DNA from: a bacterium UBA2219
GTDB lineage: Bacteria > Desulfobacterota > Deferrimicrobia > Deferrimicrobiales > Deferrimicrobiaceae
Reading direction: 5' to 3'
Length of the DNA stretch: 5,704 bases
NCBI GenBank assembly: GCA_002327765.1
Contig: DCUH01000029.1
Coordinates: forward strand, 564-6,267
A program made the translations under genes and the position numbers. Below are positions 1 through 5,704 of the stretch, piece after piece; positions within the stretch are counted from its first letter, which is position 1, and each line of letters begins with the position of its first letter. The notes under the pieces are model-generated. The model was given only the letters and a program-made list of their open reading frames with translations, did not search any database and was not told the DNA's origin.

Positions 1-24
1 GCTACCAGGCTGCGCTACGTCCCG
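1..24 (-). tRNA. tRNA-Pro, 5' end only (cut by window edge)
   Basis: Read on the minus strand from position 24, the sequence begins CGGGACG and continues TAGCGCAGCCTGGTAGC, which is the 5' half of a tRNA. CGGGACG would be the 5' strand of the acceptor stem. T8, A14, the G18-G19 pair and A21 fall at their conserved places. The D-stem arm GCGC is followed after the loop by GC, the start of its partner. A 5' C together with the GTAGCGCAGCCTGGTAGC pattern is what I know from bacterial tRNA-Pro. The anticodon lies outside the window, so the amino acid is inferred. About 24 of some 77 bases are visible. A good promoter sits directly upstream. In Geobacter-like genomes a tRNA-Pro near ihfA-merR fits what I remember of the gene order. 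Confidence 0.82.
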
Positions 25-39
25 AACTTTTAAACATTG

Positions 40-68
40 AATATAACCGGGGGAGCCGGGATTGTCAT
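40..68 (-). promoter_or_regulatory. sigma70-type promoter of the tRNA gene
   Basis: On the minus strand ATGACA (68-63) is followed by exactly 17 bases and then TATATT (45-40). Each hexamer matches the housekeeping consensus (TTGACA, TATAAT) at five of six positions, with the optimal spacer. Transcription would start near position 33, about nine bases before the predicted mature tRNA 5' end at 24. That short leader is normal for tRNA genes and would be removed by RNase P. The element lies wholly between the cupin stop codon and the tRNA, so the tRNA need not depend on the upstream operon. Confidence 0.7.
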
Positions 69-94
69 CTGATTTCTTGCGGACGCTTTGCGTC

Positions 95-466
95 TCATCC
101 CTGCCGGGCCCTGCCGTAATCGTCCTCGATCCTCTCGATGTCGTCCTCCCCCACGTAATCCCCCATCTGCACCTCGATGACCACGAGGTCCTCGATGCCG
201 ACGCTCTCGACCCGGTGGTACGCGCCGAGCGGGATGTCGATGTATCCGCCCGGCGATAGCTTCACCGTGATGAGTTTGCCGGGGTCGGTCCCGACGGTTA
301 CCGTCGCTCCCCCCCGGACCACTTGCCAGTGTTCCGCGCGCCTGCGGTGTTTCTGGAGGCTCAATCTCTTGCCGGGACGGACGACGAACTGCTTCACCTT
401 GTATCCGTCTTCCTCCATCAGGACCAGGTAGTACCCCCAGGGGCGATCCCCTCTTTCACCCGTCAT
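95..466 (-). CDS. Stand-alone cupin, mannose-6-phosphate isomerase type II C-terminal-like
   Basis: The 123-residue protein is one beta-barrel cupin domain of the kind found at the C-terminus of bifunctional mannose-1-phosphate guanylyltransferase / mannose-6-phosphate isomerase (ManC/AlgA). Visible landmarks are RPWG (8-11), PGKRLSLQKH (31-40), AEHW (44-47), IPLGAYHRVES (78-88) and the family's acidic end, GDYVGEDDIERIEDDYG (102-118). Possible metal ligands are His40, Glu45 and/or His46, and His84. The second His of the usual H-x-H pair before AEHW is Arg42 here, as I recall for many stand-alone versions, so isomerase activity is not assured. The nucleotidyltransferase domain is absent. I chose ATG at 466 because GGAGG (478-474) lies seven bases upstream; a GTG at 487 would add seven residues and lacks a site that good. 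It follows merR after 68 bases. The substrate is unknown; a sugar-nucleotide or capsule role is inference. Confidence 0.85.
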   Translation of the reverse strand: MTGERGDRPWGYYLVLMEEDGYKVKQFVVRPGKRLSLQKHRRRAEHWQVVRGGATVTVGTDPGKLITVKLSPGGYIDIPLGAYHRVESVGIEDLVVIEVQMGDYVGEDDIERIEDDYGRARQG

Positions 467-489
467 GCGGCTTCCTCCGAACAGCACGT

Positions 490-504
490 TTTACAAACTG
501 TAAA
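490..504. promoter_or_regulatory. Perfect inverted repeat, candidate operator before the cupin gene
   Basis: TTTACA and TGTAAA arms of six bases flank a three-base centre, giving a 15-base palindrome. It lies 24 bases upstream of the cupin ATG, in an AT-rich gap within otherwise GC-rich DNA. It has no G/C-rich stem and no T-tract, so it is not a terminator. Its size and symmetry fit a binding site for a dimeric helix-turn-helix protein. Which protein binds is unknown; the neighbouring MerR-type regulator is one candidate. Confidence 0.35.
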
Positions 505-520
505 TATCAGGCGTTTCGGA

Positions 521-526
521 AGTATA
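521..526 (-). promoter_or_regulatory. Possible -10 element for the cupin gene
   Basis: TATACT on the minus strand matches TATAAT at five of six positions and lies just after the merR stop codon. Transcription from it would begin near 514 and include the palindrome at 490-504 in the leader. The -35 region is poor: TTCGAT at an 18-base spacing, or TCGATA at 17. It may therefore need an activator or may not be a promoter. The gap contains no terminator-like hairpin, so read-through from ihfA-merR is equally possible. Confidence 0.22.
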
Positions 527-534
527 AGCGATGA

Positions 535-888
535 TTATTTAAGTATCGAATGAATCTTTGCGATGTCTTTCTTCAATTTTCTGAGCTCCACCTTGAACGG
601 GTTTTCCGAAAGCTCCAGCTTGAGCTGCTGCTGCCGGCTCTTCGCGCGTGTTTTCAGCTTCTCCCTGGCGCCGTCGATCGTGAAGCGCTCCTCGTACAGC
701 AGGCGCTTGATCTCCAGCAGGGTCTCGACTTCCTGGCGCTTGTACACCCGGTGCTGGGACTTGTTCTTCGAAGGGCTGATCCGGAACTCGGTTTCCCAGA
801 AGCGGAGGACGTACGGCTTCACGCCCAAGATCCGGCTCACTTCCCCGATCTTGAAGTAGAACTTGTCGGGAATCTCTGGAGCCGCCAC
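535..888 (-). CDS. Short MerR-family transcriptional regulator (MlrA-like type)
   Basis: This 117-residue protein has an N-terminal MerR winged helix-turn-helix. FKIGEVSRILGVKPYVLRFW (12-31) is the helix-turn-helix. HRVYKRQEVETLLEIKRLLYEE (46-67) is the wing plus the next helices, with the family's R-x-Y pattern. The rest (about 75-117) is Lys/Glu/Gln-rich and looks helical, suiting a dimerising coiled coil. There is no separate effector domain and no cysteine, so thiol-based metal or redox sensing of the MerR/CueR/SoxR kind is excluded. The start is GTG at 888, with AAGGGG (899-894) five bases upstream. It follows ihfA after 15 bases and is almost certainly co-transcribed with it. This ihfA-merR pairing recurs in Deltaproteobacteria from memory. 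Its targets are unknown; the palindrome between it and the cupin gene is a possible site. Confidence 0.88.
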   Translation of the reverse strand: MAAPEIPDKFYFKIGEVSRILGVKPYVLRFWETEFRISPSKNKSQHRVYKRQEVETLLEIKRLLYEERFTIDGAREKLKTRAKSRQQQLKLELSENPFKVELRKLKKDIAKIHSILK

Positions 889-903
889 GCCTTCCCCTTG
901 GGT

Positions 904-1194
904 TTACGTAGGCTTCTCTACGTTTATGTGCGTTTTCAGGATCTGGCTCGGCCGGAAGGTCAAAACCCGCCGGGCGGTGATCTGGATGTCGTCGCCGGTC
1001 TGGGGATTGCGTCCCTTCCTCGGCCTCTTGTCGCGAAGAGTGAAGTTTCCGAACCCGGAAATCTTGATCTTTTCGCCGTCCTTCAGGCAGTTCTTCATCG
1101 TCTCGAAGATTGCCTCGACTATGTCCTGGGACTCCTTCTTGGAGAGCCCGCCGATCTTCTCGTATACGATCTCGACCAGGTCAGCCTTCGTCAT
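904..1194 (-). CDS. ihfA: Integration host factor, alpha subunit
   Basis: IHF is a sequence-preferring, DNA-bending nucleoid protein that works as an alpha-beta dimer in sigma54 promoter activation, replication, recombination and chromosome packing. The 96-residue length is close to the roughly 99 of E. coli IHF alpha. The N-terminal helices (MTKADLVEIVYEKIGG) form the dimer body. SGFGNFTLRDKRPRKGRNPQ spans the body-to-arm region, and the Pro in GRNPQTG is the residue that intercalates at the arm tip. ITARRVLTFRPSQILK is the alpha-type ending of the arm; this segment separates it from HU and from IHF beta. The ATG at 1194 has GGGAGGA (1207-1201) six bases upstream. It lies 20 bases after pheT, the same position as in E. 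coli. An internal promoter in pheT (1273-1301) may express it independently. The beta subunit is not in this window. Confidence 0.95.
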   Translation of the reverse strand: MTKADLVEIVYEKIGGLSKKESQDIVEAIFETMKNCLKDGEKIKISGFGNFTLRDKRPRKGRNPQTGDDIQITARRVLTFRPSQILKTHINVEKPT

Positions 1195-1214
1195 GACGCG
1201 TCCTCCCGGCCTCT

Positions 1215-3623
1215 TTATGCGGTCCGGATTCTCCCGCCGAACCGATTCTCCAATAAATCTACTACTTTGGTATGTATACTATGGACATCGGCGTCCGTCA
1301 AGGTCTTGTCGGAAGGTTGAAGTTTCATCCGGATCCCCACGCTCTTCAATCCTTTTCCGATCTTTTCGCCGGTGAACACGTCGAACACGACCGCCTCTTC
1401 GATTTCCGGCGCCGACTCGCGGACAAGCGCCAGAACGTCGCCCACCGGAACGCCTGCGGGAAAAACGCACGCCAGGTCGCGGAACACCGGTGGAAATTTC
1501 GGTAGCGGCCTGTAGATCCCCACGGGGCGGGGTGTGGCGGTCGCCGCCTGCAGGCGGATTTCCCCATAGAAAACGGGCCCGGGTATCTCGTACTCCGCCA
1601 GCAGTTCGCGGCGCACCGCGCCGAACCACCCGATACATTCGCCGTTCGCAAGGATGTCCGCGGCCTTGCCGTCCTCGAGGAACGGCCGCGCGTTGGTCGG
1701 GACCGGGTGCAGCGGCCCCGCGCCGAGATGCAGCAGCAGACCTTCCACCATCCCCTTGATGTCGTAGAAGTCCACGGAGACGGGACCGCCGGACCAGGCC
1801 GATGGAAGGCGTTTCCCGCTCAGGATCAACGCCAGGCGGGATTCCTCGAAATGACCCTCCGCGTAGGCCTTTCCGAACGCCTTCCCGATCTCGTAAAGAC
1901 GGATGTCCTCGATGAAACGCCGGGTGTTGTCCGCCGCGTTCTGCAGCAGGCCGGTAATGAGGCCGGGGCGCATCAGCGTCGTGTCTTCCGAGATCGGGTT
2001 CTTCACGCGCACGGCGCCCGCCGGGTCGAACCCGAGCAGGCTGCCGAGTCGCTCCCATTTCCTCCCGGAGACGAAGGAGAAGTTCACCGACTGGTTGAAG
2101 CCGTTCGCCCGAAGAAAATCGCACGCTTTTTCGGTCACGTCGACGAAGCGGTCGTCGGCCGAGAATTCCGGGGCCTTCGATTCCGGGTAGGTGGTGGGTA
2201 TCCCTTCGTAGCCGGACAGCCGCGCGACCTCCTCGATCAGGTCGATCTCCCGCTCGATGTCGAACCGGTAGGAGGGGACGGAGACGTCCCATTCGCCCGG
2301 CTGCACCGTTTCCGTCGGGAAGGACAGCCGTTCGAAGATCTCCTTGCATTTTTCCGGAGAATAGTACGTCCCCACGATCCTTGCGGCCCTCGCGGGACGG
2401 AACGTCACCTTCCGCCGGCGCGCCGGACCGCCGCCAACGTCGAGGAAGCCCTTCGCCGGGAGGACTTCCGCGATGCGGGAAAGCAGGGAAACGGCCCGGT
2501 CTGCGGCGAACAGGGTGCCGCCCGGATCCACTCCCCGTTCGAACCGGTAGGAGGACTCGCTCGAAAGCCCCAGCCGCCGCGCTGTCCGGCGGATGGAAGC
2601 GGGATCGAAGTGGGCGCTCTCGAAGAGCACGCGGGTCGTGCTTTCCGTGACCTCGCTGTTCAGGCCTCCCATGACGCCCGCCACGGCGACCGCGCCGGCG
2701 GCGTCCCAGATGAGCAGCATGCCGGGGTCGATCTTCCGCTCCGACCCGTCGAGCGTCGCGAAGGCCATCGGCTCCGAGGGCGCCCGGACATCGATGCGGG
2801 GGCCGTTCAGCCGGTCGAGGTCGAATGCGTGCATCGGCTGGCCGAGCTCGAGCAGCAGGTAGTTCGTGACATCGACGACGTTGTTGATGGGGCGGATTCC
2901 GCAGAGGGAAAGCCGCCGCTGCATCCAGCCGGGCGAAGGGGCCACCGCGACGTTCGTGACGACGCGGGCGCTGTACCGCGGGCAAAGGGCTTTGTCGGTG
3001 ACGGTGATGGACACCAGGTCGCCGATCGGCGGGCCGTCCTCGCAAATCGGCGTTTCGGGGCACGCGACCTTCTCCCCCGTGATGGAAGCCAGCTCCCGGG
3101 CCACGCCCAGGACGCTCAGGCAGTCTCCCCGGTTCGGGGTGATCTCGACCTCGAGGAGCCAGTCGGAAAGCCCCAGGGCGTCCGCGAGCGGCTTGCCCAG
3201 AGGGGTTTCCGCCGGCAGGATCATGATCCCCGCGGACTCCTCGGCGAGCTTGAGCTCCTGCTCCGAGCAGAGCATCCCTTCGGAGCTTTTTCCCCGGATC
3301 TTGGCCTTCTTGATCTCGACGCCGTTGGGGAGCATCGCGCCCACCTTGGCCAGCGCGACGACGTCGCCCGCAGACATGTTCTTCGCCCCGCAGACGATGT
3401 CGAAATCGACGGCGCCGTCGGTCACCCGGCACAGGGAAAGCCGGTCCGCGTTGGGATGCTGCCCCTTCTCCAGGATCTTCGCGGTGACGACGTTTTCGAA
3501 CCCCTCGCCGAGGAAGCGGCAGGAGGACACCTCGACCCCCGCCATCGTTAGCGACTCCTGGACCTGCGCGGGGGAAAGGCGCGTGTCGATGAACTCCTTA
3601 AGCCAGGAATACGGGATCTTCAA
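1215..3623 (-). CDS. pheT: Phenylalanine-tRNA ligase, beta subunit
   Basis: PheT is the tRNA-binding and editing subunit of the alpha2-beta2 enzyme that charges tRNA-Phe in the cytoplasm. Its 802 residues match the bacterial length (about 795-800). Domains in order are the N-terminal B1 start (MKIPYSWLKEFID), the OB-fold tRNA-binding domain (about 40-150), the B3/B4 editing domain (about 205-395; RPINNVVDVTNY, GQPMHAFD at 261-268, VLFESAHF at 332-339, FERGVDP at 361-367), B5 (about 405-480; SYRFDIEREIDLIEE carries the acidic Mg site), the catalytic-like core B6/B7 (about 485-700) and the C-terminal anticodon-binding FDX-ACB domain (about 706-800). Editing-site His265 and Glu335 are present. 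The start codon is TTG at 3623: GGGAGGAG (3640-3633) lies nine bases upstream, MKIPYSWL is the standard N-terminus, and no ATG competes. It follows pheS after 27 bases. No truncation or frameshift is seen. Confidence 0.97.
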   Translation of the reverse strand: MKIPYSWLKEFIDTRLSPAQVQESLTMAGVEVSSCRFLGEGFENVVTAKILEKGQHPNADRLSLCRVTDGAVDFDIVCGAKNMSAGDVVALAKVGAMLPNGVEIKKAKIRGKSSEGMLCSEQELKLAEESAGIMILPAETPLGKPLADALGLSDWLLEVEITPNRGDCLSVLGVARELASITGEKVACPETPICEDGPPIGDLVSITVTDKALCPRYSARVVTNVAVAPSPGWMQRRLSLCGIRPINNVVDVTNYLLLELGQPMHAFDLDRLNGPRIDVRAPSEPMAFATLDGSERKIDPGMLLIWDAAGAVAVAGVMGGLNSEVTESTTRVLFESAHFDPASIRRTARRLGLSSESSYRFERGVDPGGTLFAADRAVSLLSRIAEVLPAKGFLDVGGGPARRRKVTFRPARAARIVGTYYSPEKCKEIFERLSFPTETVQPGEWDVSVPSYRFDIEREIDLIEEVARLSGYEGIPTTYPESKAPEFSADDRFVDVTEKACDFLRANGFNQSVNFSFVSGRKWERLGSLLGFDPAGAVRVKNPISEDTTLMRPGLITGLLQNAADNTRRFIEDIRLYEIGKAFGKAYAEGHFEESRLALILSGKRLPSAWSGGPVSVDFYDIKGMVEGLLLHLGAGPLHPVPTNARPFLEDGKAADILANGECIGWFGAVRRELLAEYEIPGPVFYGEIRLQAATATPRPVGIYRPLPKFPPVFRDLACVFPAGVPVGDVLALVRESAPEIEEAVVFDVFTGEKIGKGLKSVGIRMKLQPSDKTLTDADVHSIHTKVVDLLENRFGGRIRTA
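1273..1301 (-). promoter_or_regulatory. Internal promoter in the pheT 3' end, likely for ihfA-merR
   Basis: On the minus strand TTGACG (1301-1296) is followed by exactly 17 bases and TATACA (1278-1273), five and four matches to the sigma70 hexamers. It lies inside pheT codons for the last 30 or so residues. The codons at and after the -10 (AGT ATA CAT ACC AAA GTA GTA GAT TTA) are AT-rich and unlike the G/C-ending codons elsewhere in the gene, which hints at selection on the DNA. The start point would be near 1266, leaving a leader of about 72 bases before ihfA. In E. coli ihfA (himA) is known to have its own promoter within pheT, so the arrangement has precedent. Confidence 0.5.
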
Positions 3624-3632
3624 GGAAAGATT

Positions 3633-3640
3633 CTCCTCCC
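3633..3640 (-). promoter_or_regulatory. Strong Shine-Dalgarno that fixes the pheT TTG start
   Basis: GGGAGGAG on the minus strand ends nine bases before the TTG codon at 3623-3621. It is the strongest ribosome binding site in the window and makes the non-ATG start secure. A strong site paired with a weak start codon may help keep PheT in step with PheS. Confidence 0.75.
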
Positions 3641-3650
3641 TCCCGCCGCG

Positions 3651-4694
<1,044 letters not shown>

Positions 4695-4704
4695 AAAGCC
4701 CCCG

Positions 4705-5061
4705 CTACGCCAGCGCGGCCCTGGCCTTTTCGGCGAGGCTCCGGAAAGCGGCTTCGTCATTGACCGCGAGGTCCGCCAGGATCTTGCGGTCGACCTCGAC
4801 GCCCGCCTTTTTCAGGCCGAACATGAGCTGGCTGTAGGAAAGGCCGTTCAGCCGCGCTGCGGCGTTGACCCGGGTGATCCAGAGGGCCCGGAACTCCCGT
4901 TTCCTCGTCCGCCGGTCGCGGTAAGCGTACCGCAACGCACGGGCGATGGCCTCCTTGGCGGTACGCAGCAGGTTCCCGTGGCCGCCGCGGAACCCCTTGG
5001 CCAGCTTGAATACCTTGCGACGCTTCTTCTGGGAATGAACCGATCTTTTTACGCGAGGCAT
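4705..5061 (-). CDS. rplT: 50S ribosomal protein L20
   Basis: L20 binds 23S rRNA early in large-subunit assembly. The 118 residues equal the E. coli length. The N-terminal MPRVKRSVHSQKKRRKVFKL is the long basic arm that threads into rRNA. AKGFRGGHGNLLRTAKEA and YAYRDRRTRKREFRALWITR are family signatures, and RVNAAARLNGLSYSQLM begins the globular part. The ATG at 5061 has GAAGGGA (5074-5068) six bases upstream. It lies 35 bases after rpmI and 10 bases before the preferred pheS start. In E. coli L20 represses translation of rpmI-rplT by binding an mRNA structure that mimics its rRNA site. I cannot see an equivalent structure in the bases shown; it could lie further upstream. Confidence 0.97.
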   Translation of the reverse strand: MPRVKRSVHSQKKRRKVFKLAKGFRGGHGNLLRTAKEAIARALRYAYRDRRTRKREFRALWITRVNAAARLNGLSYSQLMFGLKKAGVEVDRKILADLAVNDEAAFRSLAEKARAALA

Positions 5062-5096
5062 GGCGTGTCCCTTCTATCCCGTCTTCGATTCGTGTT

Positions 5097-5294
5097 TTAG
5101 AGATACGGCAGCAGACGCCGGATCGAGCCCTCGTTCGTGGGGTGCACGAGAGCGGACTTCCTCAAGGACCGTTTCCGTTTCCGGTTCTTGTTGGAGAGGA
5201 TGTGGCTCTTCCCGGCCTTGGCGCGCTTGATCCCGCCTCCGCCCGTGGCGCGGAAGCGTTTGTTCGCCCCCCGGTTCGATTTCATCTTCGGCAT
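5097..5294 (-). CDS. rpmI: 50S ribosomal protein L35
   Basis: L35 is a small basic protein of the large ribosomal subunit. All 65 residues are present, the normal length. The family pattern is complete: MPKMKSNRGANKRF at the start, KSHILSNKNRKRKRSLRKSA in the middle and a C-terminal RRLLPYL. The ATG at 5294 lies only four bases after the infC stop codon. Its Shine-Dalgarno AGGAGG (5309-5304) is inside the last codons of infC, nine bases upstream. Ribosomes finishing infC should therefore help start rpmI. No anomalies are seen. Confidence 0.97.
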   Translation of the reverse strand: MPKMKSNRGANKRFRATGGGGIKRAKAGKSHILSNKNRKRKRSLRKSALVHPTNEGSIRRLLPYL

Positions 5295-5298
5295 GACC

Positions 5299-5704
5299 TT
5301 ATTCCTCCTGTTTCTCCACCGGGGAGGGCGAGGTCGCCTTGGCGGCTCCCCCCACGGGCTTCTTTTTATGGAAGGTGGGGGCCACGATGGTCATCATCGT
5401 CTTCCCCTCCATCTTCGGCGCGGATTCCACCTTCGCGATGTCGGCGATGGAGTCCACGATGTTCTTCAGCACCTCGAACCCGCTCTGGGAAGCGTAGGCC
5501 AGCTCCCTCCCGCGGAAACGGACCGTGACCTTCACCTTGTCCCCGTCCTCGAGGAAGCGCCGGATGTGCTTGAGCTTCGTGGCGATGTCGTGCTCCTCGG
5601 TCTTCGGCCGGACCTTGATCTCCTTGACCTGGATTACGGTCTGCTTCTTCCTTGCCTCCTGCTCCCGCTTGCTCGTGATGTACTTGAACTTGCCGTAATC
5701 CATG
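5299..5704 (-). CDS. infC: Translation initiation factor IF-3, C-terminal part (5' end outside window)
   Basis: IF3 binds the 30S subunit, prevents premature 50S joining and checks the start codon and initiator tRNA. The window begins inside the gene. MDYGKFKYITSKREQEARKK is the well-known linker motif after the N-terminal domain, where the family reads RIMDYGKF, so its Met is internal and not a start. Position 5704 gives C as the last base of the preceding codon, consistent with ATC for that Ile. The C-terminal domain is complete: VIQVKEIKVRP (23-33 of the visible part), HDIATKLKHIRRFLEDGDKV, VTVRFRGRELAY and TMMTIVAP. After VAPTFHKKKP comes a tail of about 20 residues rich in Ala, Ser, Pro, Lys and Glu that E. 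coli IF3 lacks. The start codon, often an unusual AUU or AUC in this gene, cannot be seen. Confidence 0.96.
   Translation of the reverse strand, partial: MDYGKFKYITSKREQEARKKQTVIQVKEIKVRPKTEEHDIATKLKHIRRFLEDGDKVKVTVRFRGRELAYASQSGFEVLKNIVDSIADIAKVESAPKMEGKTMMTIVAPTFHKKKPVGGAAKATSPSPVEKQEE
5304..5309 (-). promoter_or_regulatory. rpmI Shine-Dalgarno inside the infC coding end
   Basis: AGGAGG overlaps the final Gln-Glu-Glu codons of infC and ends nine bases before the rpmI ATG. The perfect six-base match and the four-base intergenic gap point to translational coupling of IF3 and L35. Confidence 0.7.

Noticed and set aside
82..94. GACGC-TTT-GCGTC hairpin directly after the cupin stop codon, considered as a terminator
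   Set aside because: The stem is only five base pairs and no T-tract follows on the minus strand, so it does not meet the criteria for an intrinsic terminator.
464..487. GTG at 487 as the cupin start
   Set aside because: The ATG at 466 has a strong Shine-Dalgarno at ideal spacing, and the extra seven residues do not belong to the family's usual N-terminus.
1245..1275. IHF binding site in the AT-rich end of pheT (autoregulation as in E. coli)
   Set aside because: The closest string, AATCTA with TTT four bases on, mismatches the WATCAR-N4-TTR consensus in both halves, so I do not claim a site.
550..1320. A 256-codon plus-strand frame across merR, ihfA and the end of pheT
   Set aside because: It is antisense to three well-supported genes and crosses their intergenic gaps; no family resemblance is seen.
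1279..3432. A 717-codon minus-strand frame shifted within pheT
   Set aside because: It is an Arg/Gly/Pro-rich shadow frame typical of GC-rich genes, with no domain and no ribosome binding site of its own.
1707..3551. A 614-codon plus-strand open frame antisense to pheT
   Set aside because: It mirrors the pheT codons, which are G/C-rich at third positions and leave few antisense stops. Its product is low-complexity and matches no family I know; pheT explains the region fully.
5701..5703. ATG at 5703 as the infC start
   Set aside because: The Met is the internal one of the conserved RIMDYGKF linker motif; the N-terminal domain must lie beyond the window.

Overview
This is a GC-rich chromosomal segment read entirely from the minus strand. 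It holds a textbook translation-factor and tRNA-synthetase operon plus a short downstream tail. In transcription order (right to left) it contains: the 3' part of infC (IF3), rpmI (L35), rplT (L20), pheS, pheT, ihfA (IHF alpha), a small MerR-family regulator, a stand-alone mannose-6-phosphate-isomerase-type cupin, and the 5' end of a tRNA gene, most likely tRNA-Pro. The order infC-rpmI-rplT-pheS-pheT-ihfA is shared by many Proteobacteria. A short MerR gene right after ihfA, with a tRNA-Pro gene nearby, is from memory typical of Geobacter-like former Deltaproteobacteria (Desulfuromonadota and relatives). A GC-rich member of that group, or an uncultured relative, is the best guess; the sequence alone does not prove it.

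Layout: positions 904-5704 are a tightly packed operon with gaps of 4 to 35 bases, so co-transcription is likely. rpmI uses a Shine-Dalgarno sequence lying inside the last codons of infC. pheT starts with TTG behind a strong ribosome binding site, and pheS probably also starts with TTG. The 10-base rplT-pheS gap leaves no room for the pheM leader and attenuator known in E. coli. In the 3' end of pheT an AT-rich island carries a good sigma70-type promoter (TTGACG, 17 bases, TATACA) that could drive ihfA and merR separately, as E. coli ihfA is driven from within pheT. merR follows ihfA after 15 bases. A 68-base AT-rich gap then carries a perfect TTTACA/TGTAAA inverted repeat in front of the cupin gene. 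Between the cupin and the tRNA is a well-formed compact promoter (ATGACA, 17 bases, TATATT) that should drive the tRNA.

Together the genes serve translation: initiation, two large-subunit ribosomal proteins, charging of tRNA-Phe, and a tRNA. A nucleoid protein and a putative regulator ride on the same transcript. The cupin is the only accessory-looking gene and may act in nucleotide-sugar or polysaccharide metabolism.

No stretch over 300 bases lacks a gene. I see no CRISPR, mobile element, insertion sequence, phage gene or defence gene, and nothing that looks like an undescribed system. The points worth checking are regulatory: the internal pheT promoter, the palindrome before the cupin, and the non-ATG starts.
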